Assembly (NCBI GenBank): GCA_003255065.1
Contig: QAOA01000707.1
Location: 124,001 to 188,000, forward strand
Reading direction: 5' to 3'
From: Cercis canadensis
Taxonomy: Eukaryota; Streptophyta; Magnoliopsida; Fabales; Fabaceae
DNA: 64,000 nt
Shown: positions 33,447 through 45,342 of the stretch, piece after piece
Position numbering within the stretch: the first letter of the stretch is position 1
Layout of the letters: each line of letters opens with the position of its first letter
The notes under the pieces: model-generated
Database searches by the model: none
What the model saw: the letters and a program-made list of their open reading frames with translations, nothing else
What the model was told of the DNA's origin: nothing
Program-made: the position numbers and the translations under genes

Positions 33447-34148
33447 CTTGGAAGCTGCAATGAGGCATTCACCAAGAGAATTTGGGCCAAAAATAATGCA
33501 TGGATTATCACAGGAAAACTGTATTACATCACTGTAGGTTACATCACTATGCAAATTCACCAACCTCAAAGACAATGTCACTAACACCGTCTAAAGAGGG
33601 GTGCTGAGTGATAGAATTGTCAGGGAGATGAAAAACTGTTAGCTGGTTAGGTTAGTGAAAACTGACTCCAAGCATTGCTATAATCTTGTATTGATCAACA
33701 TGGTGTACCGGAACTCCAATTAGAAAATGGTTGAATCAATGCCCAATTCCAATAGGCTCTCCCACATGTGCTGCCACCAACTTTATTGGCCACGGAAAAT
33801 TAAAATCAGTATGGGGGACTGCCTCTTTTCATCTTGTGGCTTGGCCTCTAGGCATTTCAAGGATAAACAATCAACACTGCATTGGCTGGGAGGGACCAAG
33901 ATGTGAATATCTTACAAAATCTGCTCAGGCACCTCAAAACCACTTCAGCAAACAATCATACATTGATACAAGCGTGGGTGGGAACTCTATTTGACTTTGG
34001 ACCCAGTAACTTGAAAAAGACTAGGCTTAGCACCTAACTGGTCCTTGTCCAACCCAACAGTGCTTCTCCATGTTGAACTATCAGTAACATATACATGTCC
34101 CAACACCAGCCATACCAATTAATGAGTTGAAAAATCGGTTAGTCTTTT
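33447..34148 (-). other. CPL1 3' UTR and 3' flank
   Basis: Downstream of the CPL1 stop codon on the minus strand. It is homologous to the 3' flank of the pseudogene (26526-27185), which marks the end of the duplicated unit. Confidence 0.65.
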
Positions 34149-37100
34149 CTAAGGAACAGGAGGAGCATTCCTGGGATATCTAGCCGAAGAGGGAATCCGC
34201 TGCAGGGACCGAGGATATTCCTGCTTTAGACGTTTATTTGGCAATCCTTGCAGTGACCTGCTTCACATAAAAAACAGTGAGAATAGGAAGGGGGAAAAAA
34301 GCTCAAAAAAAAATTTCATATTGGATTAGGAAACCCATAGGTTTCAACGGACTGTAGCTAATACCTTGCACATATTCCAAGGTTACTACTACCCTATGAG
34401 GACGGAACTACTAAATTAAAATCCAATGGGTGCAAACCCACCATTTAAAGAAAACTCAGTATGGGAGTTGTTTTATGCCCAAATGCCATCCATAATTTGA
34501 AAGAACATATAAAGAAGATGAAACAAACACAAGCTGCTGGTCCAAATAACAAACCTTGGAGAATCCTGCCGTTTCTGAGCACATTGACCAAGCATTGTTC
34601 TTAGAGTTCCAAGTGCCTTGTCAGCGGCCTGAGTAAAATTTTCACTTTAGTGGCCAGATAACATACATGAAAAGGTTTAATCAAATTCACAATTAAAGAT
34701 ACACACATCAATAAATAAAAATTTCACAAAAAAGAAAATGATTTACCTGCATTTTAGCCTCATCCCATGTCAATCCAATCCCTTTTCCAAAGACCTGGCC
34801 ATCTATTTCAACCTAAAACAAAGCAAAATTGAAAAATAAATTGCCACAATTAGACAGTAATGTTACACTGCAGAGGAAAAAACACCAACAAAGAAAATGT
34901 AATATGGCCAATAATGCTTCTTTATGACTCGTAAGTTCCCAAAATATACTTTTAGAAACACTCCCACCATGTACATCTGAACCCAGATTCCAAATAGTAA
35001 AAGAGAATTGTTATCCAATGCTAGTCATCCACCGACTTCTCAACCCCGCTCCCAAAGAAAAAAGAATATATAAACGGCATAAATATTAGATAGTAGCAAT
35101 ACTAGCACATATTCTGATATTCAATCCTGGAGACACCTAACTGCCTAACAGATTCGAGCAAAATCCTGGGATTCAGTAACTATAAGATATGTCTATGCCT
35201 TAATTTGCCCTTAGAAGAAGAAATAAAGAAAAACCAAGCAAGTCCTGAATAAAGCCGAATTGTTTTCATTAATGAAAATCCCTAATGTTAAAACTTCTTA
35301 GTTTCCTCCAACACTTAAATAGTCAGAGCAAATTTTCGGAAAGAAAGAAGCAAAACCAATCTGCAATTCAATCAATCTAATAAATTTAACTTAGTACTTC
35401 GTTCAGAGTACTGAAATATGTCAACTACAATTTACAAACCTGTGCATGTACTTCATACTTCGTTCAGAGTACTGAAATATGTCAACTACAATTTACAAAC
35501 CTGTGCATGTACTTCATCTTTCTGAACTGAATTTGCTGACCCTGGAGCAGGCTGGGATTGAAAACTTACACCAAGACCCTCCATCATGCACTGAAGAAGA
35601 TGAATGCAGAATTTATAGCGTGTTATTATATAAAATTCAACTGACTTAACATGAACAGATGGGGAATTAGTAGGACACTCCATTTATTAAAAACCTTACC
35701 AATTCTTTGAGGGCAGAAATTGAACCCATTGACTTCTTAGATGCTTCCAACCTAGGATCTAACAGTCTTGATGGCTGTGATGCAGTTGAAAACGAGACAG
35801 ACTCTCTAGGTGAAGACAGATTGCCAAGAGAATTAACATTACCGACATAACCATTGTCATTTGCATTAGGGAACCCACTAGCATCTCCATAAGTGGACCC
35901 TATATCAGCCTTAGCACGAGACATATATATATCTGCAAAAACATGATCCAAAATGGTCAAATACATTAGAAGAAAAAACAAATTTTTAAGAGTCAAAAGA
36001 TCATAGGAAAAGAAATATACCATTCAAAAATGTTGTTTTGTCAATATCATTCTTTATTCATTCAACCCTACTAATGGGATCAGAGAGGAGATTCTAGATT
36101 TTAGACAGTTTAGGCCCCCTCTACTGTTAATCATATTTTAATTCTTACTGTCAAGAACCAACTCAACCCAAAAGCTTAAGCTATTAGGTGAAGGCCCAAG
36201 AATGATTTTATATCTAACATGCCCCACTTGCAAAGCCCTCTAGGCTTGAAGCATGGACAACACATAGGCCCAATTTACAACTTATGCTGAAATTTAATTT
36301 AAATTAAGAAAAATGGGGGAGGCAAGGCTCTGATACCACGTTAAAGAACCAACTCTCCCAAATGCATACACTATTAGGTGAGGGCCCAATAATGGTTTTA
36401 TATCTAACATTTACTTATTTTAAGAGAAAATTATCCTTACTTCTCCCCTTATAAGATAAGAGCTTATTTCATCCCAAGATAAGCTTAACTTTTCCCTTGA
36501 GATTTTATCTCTTGCCAAGATCAATAGATCTTTTTTGTTATCTAGGGGAAAATTTATTTTCAAAGAAATTCCAATCTACCATAATCCTTTTTTAGGAAAA
36601 AGGAATTCTCCAAGGAGGAATTTGACCCAATTCCCAAGAAAATTATCTATAAGGATTTTCAACTCTCTTAGGTGTTTGGTTAACGGACTGCAGGATGACC
36701 ATAAGGAAAAAAGTTAGTTGGGTATCCTAACTGCCTTGCCCTACTTTACCTTCACGGCCTAGCCCCCTTGTTTGTTACCCTGCTTGACCTACTTCATTTG
36801 TCTTTCGACTCAGCCAGCTTCTTCCTTTAATTACTATTACTATTAGAGCAAAAGGAGAGGTCTAGTCTTTCACTTTAGGCACCAAAAATCTTTCTGAATA
36901 GAATATGAGGCTCTATTTATTGGCCTTGATGTCTCTGTCCCAGTGGATCCTACCTTCCTAGAAGTTTGAGTAGATTACGGGTTGGTCATTTCGGCAGCTC
37001 AGTCCTTTAATATAGGATTATCTGTCACACCCCGGTAATTAAATGTCCAAGTAACTGAATAAAACGTTCCATATGTTATGGGAAATCTCAAAGTTTCACT

Positions 37101-40100
37101 ACAAATTTTAGCTTTTTTTTTTATGATAAAAGAAGAATTTATTGATTAAAGAAAGAAGGAATAAATTTACCATGTTTAGTTCTCACATTAATTTCCCATT
37201 AATCATCTTTCTCTTGTTAAAACTACCCTAGCACAAGCCTTCATTTCTGCTTCATCTTTCTCTTCATTGCCCACTCAATCACCATAGATCGATGTAGACT
37301 AATCCTCTCAAATTCACTCTTCTTGTTTCTGCTCTAAATTCAAGATTTGTGGCACCTTGTGCCTCAGATCCTTTCACTTGCAGAGTTACATACTCTCTGT
37401 GAGCTCCTTCAATTGGAAGCAGAACAACACCGTCTGATTTGATGAATTGAGCAAAAACTGGTTCTTATACTTCAAGAAATCAAAGGGTTCAATCAGAAGG
37501 TGAAGATTTTTGTCATGGAGCAGAAGCTTCCAAATCCATTCCGCCACCGCCTTCTTGAAGCTCTGAAACAACTCAACCAGCAGAGTTTGAGGGTACGCAA
37601 TTTTTTCACTTAATTTGTCATTTCAAATTCTAGAATAACTTTCCTAGGATTGAAAATTCCATAATTTGCAGGTATACTGATGACATTCAGTTGTCCATAT
37701 TCTTTGGATAACCAAACAGAGCATATTTGGTAAATAGAACCAATTTTTTCAGGATCAAAATCGAAATGGGAATGGGAATGGAATGACCGTTCCCATTCCA
37801 GTGTTTGGTTCCATCAGGAATGGAATAGACACTGCAATTCCATTCCATACTTATGTTTGGTACACAGAATCATCATAGAAACGATACAAGTACTAGCTGC
37901 TCGTTCCTGATAGGTGGGAATCACCATTCCCACCTCTCTCGGAGGGAGTGATGATTCCAGTCTCTGCATAATCAAGAATTGGAATGAAATTGTCATTCCA
38001 ACCTTTTTATTTTTTGGGTACCAATCCTCATTCTCATTGGATGGAAGCAGGAACAGAATCACAATTCCCACATATCAAATATACTCCCAGGGAAATTAGG
38101 ATTATTAGAAACGTGATAATCAAATGAGGTACTAAAACTTTCCTGGAATTGTAATAGAATCTGTGTAACAAACAGCTAGTTAGAACTCTGATGATTACCA
38201 GAGTTGTATTTCTAGAATTTTTGGATTTTTGGCCACGTTAAGTTGGTTCATTAAAAACCATGTTTGCTTAGAACTCGGCCCAACTTTTACTGGGTGGCAG
38301 GTCCACCCTTTAAGCTTATTTAGGCCCTAGAGGAAGCCTCAAAATTAGGCTAATGGGTTAGTCTCATGAATCAGACCGTGAACTAGGAGAACATCTAGTA
38401 CTACAGTAGGACTGAGAAAGTTAGCACTACTTCCATTTAAATGTTGTCCCATAGAACCTTTTACAACGCAGAACAAACTAGGAGGATAAAATTCAGGAGA
38501 TGGTCCTTACTTATCAGAACTTCTATAAAAGTATTACTGACTTCTGTTAATTTTTTTTAAAAAAGTATTACTGATTCTTAGATTTGGGCTATTTTTAAGT
38601 TATGACAGCCACATTTTGCTGCCAACAAACATAACTAACATGTAAGATAATTAGAAAAAATTACCAGCCAACTGTTTAATAGAACCCTCAGCAGCCTTAT
38701 GCTGGGCTTCCCTTCTAGTTCTGCCAATTCCTTCACCAACTCTTTTCCCATGAAACCACACCTACAAAAAGAAATAAAAATGATGAATTCATTGATGCAT
38801 AAATTAAGAACAATAAAATGGAGAACAAATTTCAAAATAACTGACACCATTAAAAAGGAAGCAAGATGGAATCAGCTTTGAGCCTCTGATTTATAGGTTC
38901 ATTTTTCCAGCTAAATCAAGCAAAACCAATAATTCCAAATCTTTAAGCTACCTGACCCTATAATTAATCTAAAGAAGTGAAACAATTTATGCTATGTTTG
39001 GGTGGTAGGAGAAAATGAAAAGAAAGAAAAGCGAGAGGACAGAAAACAAAGAGAAAGTAGTTTTTCTCTTTTACGTTTGGATGGAGTGAAAATGAAGAGA
39101 GAGTAGCTTTTTAAATTTTAATAAAATATAAAATTACACCTATGCCCTTGTAAAAAATTTAAACTAGTGTCATTAATAGGGGCAAAATGGTCCAATTACC
39201 TTTTTGAGTCCTTTCGTTGAATTCTCTCCATTCATGGAGAAAATTTTTTTGGTGGGCCCCACATGCACTTTTTGTGCAAATTTTCTTTCCTTCCCATTTT
39301 CTCTACTACAACCAAAAAATGAAAAATGACTTTTCACCTCCATTTTCTTCCCTCAACTTCTTTCCCCCCTACTTTTTCCTCAATCCAAACATACGTCAAA
39401 ATGAAGTTCTTCCAGTTGATTAAGTAGATTAATCAATTATAGAAACAGACTAGTTTTATCCTACCGATTGAAAATCAAACTATTTCACAAAAAGCCCTTA
39501 ATTTCCTAAAGAAGAAATTCAAACACAATCAACAAATAATCAGAGTGTCTTGGTGCCCAGATGAATAATACCTCAATGGAGAATTGCAGTTCTGTGCTGG
39601 CAACCAAAGATGACCTGAATTCCACCTGTTTTCATTGGAGACCAAGAGACTTTATAAGGTACACGGACAAAATAATCTATGCAATGATGCCGTCTAACTA
39701 TTTTCTTGCAACAAAACTAATTTCCACTCACCTTAGTTCCACACTGCAATGCAATGTCCTGCAATGCTACAGCTGGGGTATCTGCATGTGATGGAGAACG
39801 TCCAGATTCAGAGTCAAGATCCCTATGGCTGGAAGATGACCTACTCAAGGGAATGTCATCACCTTCATAACAGAACCATGACATAACATCATTCTAGTGA
39901 TAATATAAAATGTATATAATTGAGAAGAGGAAAAATGACAGTGAACTACACATGCCAAAAAGAAAACATGAGAAAATGAATGAACTCAAAAAATATATTA
40001 CTCCATAAAGGATATAGTGATAGCAGCCAAGAAGAAGAAAAGGGGATGAAGGCATACACTTGTGTAAAAGAAAGATGACCTAGTATTAAATCAAGGAGTG

Positions 40101-43100
40101 AAGATATGGTCCATATATGTGATCTCACAATCCCCAAAATTAAAAAAGCAATCATCTCAACTCAACATAGAACCAGTTAACACCAGGCAACAATACATAA
40201 TTAAAATAAATACTGGGGAAAGGACTGATGAGAAACAAACAAATACGTAGTTACAAGTGCTATAGCTAACCTGAGAAAGAATGATAAGTAGAGTTCAATC
40301 TTGAGCGTTCATCTCTATGATATACCTGTAAATAAATTACCTCAGTACAGTTAATTCACTAAATAAGCCAGAAGTCTGATCTCCCAGCAAAAGCTCTAAC
40401 ATAACAGCTAGACCAAGATGCAGCCATTACCTCCTTCGGCATTCTTTGACTCTCGTGAATAATTCTATCAGGTGAAATTGAATTCTCAGCCTTGGGGAAA
40501 AAGGATGGATGATGAGGCCGGTGCTTCTCTATTCGCAACGGTTCAGAATCTACAGGGAATTCCTTGGGTACTGCCCGTGGACCCATCTCTTCTTCTGCAG
40601 GAAACCATCCCCCACGTGATGGAACACGTGGAGCAGAAACTTGTATGGGAGGCCTGATAGGAAATGGAGGATCACTTGATGCATGATCTCTTGTATCTTG
40701 CCCATGTTGCAATATGAGAAGCCTTCGCCTTGTATCTGGATCTAATTCTGATTCAGGTACCTCACCCTCTTCTCTGGCAGGAGAACTATGCAAGCTTGGT
40801 TCAGAAGGGGCAATTTGACCTATTGGTTTAACTAGAGTAGCCGGTTGAGGGAACTGTACAGTGGCAAATGGTATCCCAGATGCTTGTGTTGTTGGTGGTG
40901 GAATTGGTGGTGGAACTGAACCAGAAGAGGACACCATCGTGTACTGAAGAGGAGAAGCAATCCTGAGATCTAGATTAGTGGTAGTTGCAGGGACTGCTGA
41001 AGAAGCTAAAATTGCATCCTGAAAGAAAGTACAGTTGCAACAACAATAAGACAGATTTCAAGTGCAATCAATGTGAAATATGGATTTCATATATCCATTC
41101 AGAGCTCAGTTAGTTACCTTTAATCTTCTTTCTACCTCGGCATCAGCCATGCCATCAAATGGAAGTGTATCTCTGTTTCCATTGGAAGCAGAAGGATCAT
41201 CCTGAACAACAGAGAAACATACGTGCTTAAATACACACACATATATATGTATGGCAGAACATTAGATGATAAGCATTATGCTTAAGTTTAAACATGAGAT
41301 ATGACCAGCAGATTAGAGTCAATACTGTATACAAACACTAACCTCTGAAACTAGATAATTGCTCACATCAGGAGAAGAAGGTATATCTTTGACATCATCT
41401 TCATATGCAATTTGAGGAATCTTTTGTAGAAGACCATCATCAAATTCTCTGTCACCAAATTAGAGGTCATCATCAGGTCTGTTTATCTTTATACTGATTG
41501 GAGAAAAATACACTGCTCAAAACTTTAGTTTTGACAGTTTAAAACAGTTTCCCACAAGTTAGTGCACAGGAAGTGAGTGAGTATGTGCAATTTGTCCCCC
41601 TTCTTACAGGTGTCCAAATAAATCCACATAAAATAACTTCTAAAGGATTCAGTTCTTACTTGAAGAAGCCACCCCTAACATTGCAAGCAACATTCCTTGC
41701 AACACACAAGACTGGGACAGCATTGCTTGCCTACAAGGCAAATAGGTTAATGAGTTCATATCACTAAAGAAAGAAAAAAGTTGTATATGTCATTGCAGAT
41801 ATTTAGTTCCAACTATATAGGCAAGAAAATTTACTTCAGCTTGAGGAGCATAGTACGGAGCAAAAGCAGGGACAACATGCACCCGAGGTTGATCTTTCTC
41901 ATCCCACACTTTCAAGCGATCATCAATTACCAATGCCATCTTAGGATCGCATAAGCCATCTTGGAAGACATTGAACAATGACTTCTTTAAACCTATTAAA
42001 ATGTGATTCAAACACACAAGAAGCATCATAAGTAAATGAAACAGGGATAACAGAAACACAGGCATATCCCCAAATCATTAGCAATTAAGATAATATTGAT
42101 TTTAGAATGCAGGCTATCCATCTTCTTAAAAGAAAATTAAGAAAATAGAAAAATAAACATGCCACTTACCAGACTTGACGCATACTATACGATCTAATAG
42201 TTCTTTAGAATTTATCAGATTTGAATCTGGATCAAGAAGCCGCCACATTTCTAGTGCATAATCCCTTTCGGCCATTGTACAAACATAAACCTCAAATCGC
42301 TTGCGCCCTCTTGCAATCAAGTAGCTGCGAAGATCTTCCCATGCAGGTCTCAGCCTCACAAGAACACTTGTATCACGAATCTTTAAAAACAAGCAAGCTT
42401 TTGTTAGACTAAATTCTGACAATTAAAATCTCTTTCACCATAAGAAAAAAAGTAATTCTGACGAGTCTATCAGCTTATATGTTAAGAAGATAGATAAGAC
42501 CTAGCACATCTGCTCATGTTCACATGATCAAATTAAACATCAAAGCAACTACTCCACAAACGATTAAAAAAAATACTTCCAAGGATATGATACTGCAAAG
42601 CATTATAATGTAAATATCACATTGCTTTCTTATTTAAACAACAGAGTATGACAGAATTCACATTTCTTCAAGGATAGGGTACTGTAAAGTATCACATGTT
42701 TACTTGACCCCAAAAAGAAATAACTGGAAAGATAGATAGCAGGACAAATATAGGATAATAACTTGAAGGTGCACAATCCTCAAGATGTTGCAGTATAAAC
42801 AATTCAATAATTGGATAAAGAAAAATTATGTACCTGTGGATTGATGCGTGTCAGAATAATGTTCTTTTCTTGTAACCGTATAAGAGGTCGAACTATAGGC
42901 TGATGACTGTCAGACAACGCAGGAACAATCTCTGATTGAATCTTTATCACTTTCCCATTGTCAAGTACCTGATCATTTTCAGCATATTGCTTCAATATAC
43001 TCTTGTCATCTTGGTAGCGCTTGACCTCTGCCAGCATACCAGAAATTCGTAGCGGATCCACCTCAGAGTTTATTTTTCTCTGGAGTGCCTCAATTCTATC

Positions 43101-44405
43101 CTCAAATGATCGCATTGTATTTGCTACTATAAGCGTTTCATCAAGATCAAATACTATCCCCAGACATCTGAGATTTAACATCACAAGACAAGAATTATAA
43201 AGTCCTGATGCAACAATAAATCCCCAGAAACACGGTCTATCATTACTCCGTGAATACATTGCAACCAAATGTATTTCTTCCCCACGTAGTGGCATTACAG
43301 CAGTCTGCAGGTGCAAATGGTGCAACCACGATTAAAATCCATCAAAAATTACCCATAAAAAGATACAGAATTTAGACAAAGGGAAGCCAATAACGACAGA
43401 AAATTAATGTGATAAACATAAATGCCTATTGCAAAAACAACAACACTTGACAAGGCAGAAAACAGGTAACGGATGTCAAATGTTAAAGATAAAAATATTT
43501 CTAAGACAATAACATATGCAAGGCTACTCTCAAACTGCTAATCTATCCTACCATGATATGTGATTGACAAGTATTCCATTCTGTTTAGGTTTTCATAACA
43601 TTTTCCCGCATATAGACAACAAATTGCAATTTCAATGAATTTTAAGATTACTTCATCAGCAAAACCATAACTATAACCATAGATACTACATTTGACTATC
43701 ATCGCATACAGCTCAACGAAACAGCAACCTTCTGAAACAATGTTATATGATCAACAATCAACAAGAGCCTTTACAAAATTGTCTGATAGCATATTCTAGA
43801 ATCGCACATCATGACACCAAATTTTGTTCAGTAGTAAGACAGAATACAGTGTGTCTGCCGACAGAAGTGTATGGTGAAGTCACTCGTTGGGTGTGATTAC
43901 TTAGCCAGTTCCCACAATATCTGGGTTCAAAACAGCAGAATTGATAAGTTCAGAGAATTATTACAAAAATTTGGGGAAAGTTGATAGATGAGTGGGTTCC
44001 CTGTAATTTTCAACATAGGTCCTCACAGATTTTGTCCAGAGTCCTCTGAAAGATTAATAAGGTTCTTTTGGAATATGGGTTTTTCTTCTTCTGAAAGTTT
44101 AAAAGTTCAGGACTTTAGTGGGGTTTACTTTTACAAGTGTTTGTCATCTATACCTTGTTCTCCCTGATACACGAGGAGTGCAAATGAAAGAGCGCGTCCT
44201 GTGTCTGCGAGGTCTTTGACTCCATTTTGAAGCAAACACCACATGAGGTAATGGTATGAAGCACAGCAAGTGGTGGGCACCTCTCACTCGGTTGCGAGAA
44301 GTGACTTATTCTGATTTCCTTCACATCGATGTTCTTGTTCTCTCCTGGGTATATCTCTACCTCCCCCAACACAACCTCCCCTTGATACACCACCGATTTA
44401 TACAT
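34149..44405 (-). CDS. CPL1: RNA polymerase II CTD phosphatase-like 1 (CPL1/FIERY2)
   Basis: Nuclear phosphatase that removes Ser5 phosphate from the Pol II C-terminal repeat and, in Arabidopsis, acts in stress signalling and miRNA processing. Seventeen exons join in frame to 949 aa: 44405-44154, 43304-42834, 42380-42170, 41992-41835, 41730-41660, 41448-41343, 41201-41118, 41018-40431, 40325-40271, 39862-39732, 39625-39572, 38761-38665, 35932-35700, 35590-35501, 34812-34747, 34628-34555, 34257-34149. The FCP/SCP catalytic motif DLDET is at residues 137-141; further marks are [20 protein letters not shown] and [20 protein letters not shown] Pro-rich linker (exon 8, [19 protein letters not shown]) leads to two double-stranded-RNA-binding regions (exons 10-12 and 13-16) and a basic tail ([14 protein letters not shown]). 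All introns are GT-AG. Intron 12 is 2.7 kb and full of transposon remnants. The start [20 protein letters not shown] fits the family. Confidence 0.96.
35396..35517. repeat. 61-bp tandem duplication covering the CPL1 exon 14 splice donor
   Basis: Two adjacent copies with period 61 (for example GTTCAGAG at 35401 and 35462). Each contains GCACAG followed by GTTTGTAAA on the minus strand, so the exon 14 donor exists twice: the coding-compatible one at 35501/35500 and a copy at 35440/35439. Use of the copy would add V-C-K-L and a stop. Confidence 0.9.
36149..36409 (-). mobile_element. Complete miniature LTR retroelement (TRIM/SMART type), 261 bp
   Basis: On the minus strand two 71-bp direct repeats (36409-36339 and 36219-36149) both start TGTTAGATATAAAA; the second ends in CA and the first in CG. 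Directly after the first LTR is TGGTATCAGAGC (36338-36327), the primer-binding site complementary to initiator tRNA-Met. Directly before the second LTR is a purine-rich AAGTGGGGCA, a polypurine tract. The internal region is only about 119 bp with no coding capacity. The flanks CTTAC and TTTAC agree at 4 of 5 bases, as expected for a 5-bp target-site duplication. The LTRs differ at roughly 13 positions by eye, so the insertion is old. Confidence 0.88.
36901..37020 (+). mobile_element. Decayed retrotransposon fragment, possible Ty3/gypsy RNase H
   Basis: Plus-strand translation gives [20 protein letters not shown], a stop, then [13 protein letters not shown]. EYEALxxGL resembles the AEYEALLAGL motif of gypsy-type RNase H with the following V-x-x-D-S/Y block. 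In-frame stops and lack of surrounding reverse transcriptase show it is a remnant. Short match, so moderate confidence only. Confidence 0.45.
37717..38090. mobile_element. MITE-like palindromic element in CPL1 intron 12
   Basis: The left end CAGAGCATATTTGGTAAATAG pairs with the reverse complement of the right end, CTGGGAGTATATTTGATATG. The interior is dominated by GGAATGG and CCATTCC stretches in both orientations, giving strong fold-back potential. No coding capacity and no clear target-site duplication. Confidence 0.6.
38993..39393. mobile_element. MITE with TATGTTTGG termini in CPL1 intron 11
   Basis: Starts TATGTTTGGGTGGTAGGAG and, read from the other end, TATGTTTGGATTGAGGAAAA. The interior is purine-rich on the left and pyrimidine-rich on the right, with GAAAATGAA/TTCATTTTC type pairing and a copy of ACGTTTGGATGGAG at about 39074. 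About 400 bp, non-coding. Similar elements starting GTTTGG are frequent hAT-type MITEs in plant introns. Confidence 0.65.
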
Positions 44406-45342
44406 TTTTCCCCCCTTCCAATCACAAATCCAGTCTTTTGCTTTTCATCAAGATTCTGGGTTTCTATGAGTTTCTTTCAAAAGGATAAATTCATCTTCGT
44501 CAAGAATGCTTTAGATTCATCCGATTTTTGCATTATCAGGGTAAAATAAAAAAACAATTAGGCCCTTTTGTTTCCGGGAAAAATTTTAGATCCGTGATTG
44601 GTGATGATGAATGAAGATGAATAATTCCAAAAACCCTACTCTTCCTCGGTGTGATCAAACTCCGATTCGGTAAGTAACTCACTGAGTTGGTGATTTTTTT
44701 GTTCTCAGAGAACTGTAATTGGTGGTGCTAGCTAGCTAGGGTTTGATGGTGATGATGATTATGAAGATGATGATGAAGAACAAGTCGTCAGAAGAGAAAA
44801 CCCTAGATCCAGAAAACGAAAGGTCAAAAATAGTACTCTAATGCGTAAGCACAAGTGCTAATAAATAAATAACATAAAAAAATAAGGTCGAAAACTATAG
44901 GGGGCTATTTTTCCAAATTTAATAAAGTTCAGTGGAAAAAAAATACCCAATAGTAGCAAGACAGTAAGAGTGATTTTGTTTCCCTAGATTTCCGATTTCG
45001 AAAAAAGATTTCCAGTACAGCCAAAATTTGTGGTCTCTGACGTGTAAGAGCAGCAGGGGTGTAATCGAAAAGATATTCGAAAATCTCTGGTACCAATGAG
45101 ATTATTCGAATTTACTGAGATGGGGTGTGCATGATATTGTAAAACGTGTCGGTTGATTATTGGCTGAAGGCTGACGTGGTAGTGTTGACAGATTCTGATT
45201 CTTTTACCTCACAAATGAACTTGAACACCCTCGTGCGGTGATTCTAGATTTTTTCCCTCTCACTTTTAAAAAATAAATAAAATGAAGATTTTATGATATT
45301 ACATGTATATTACATAATTTTTTTTTGGAAAAACAATAAAAT
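44406..45342 (-). promoter_or_regulatory. CPL1 5' UTR and promoter region
   Basis: Upstream of the CPL1 ATG on the minus strand. Contains an imperfect GAT/ATC trinucleotide repeat at about 44743-44780, probably in the transcribed leader. WAPL lies head-to-head over 4 kb away, so the promoters are not shared. From about 45250 onward the sequence is AT-rich. Confidence 0.5.

Larger units (their letters stand above)
35933..38664 (-). other. CPL1 intron 12 with nested transposon remnants
   Basis: 2.7-kb intron, by far the largest of CPL1 in this window. It contains a TRIM element (36149-36409), a probable gypsy RNase H fragment (36901-37020) and a MITE-like palindrome (37717-38090), listed separately. 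No intact gene. Confidence 0.8.

Noticed and set aside
33206-33463. 85-codon ORF between the PPR gene and CPL1
   Set aside because: No homology, no splice context, and its end overlaps the CPL1 3' flank.
37814-38099. Overlapping ORFs on both strands in CPL1 intron 12
   Set aside because: They fall in a palindromic MITE-like element; the two frames are mirror products of inverted repeats.
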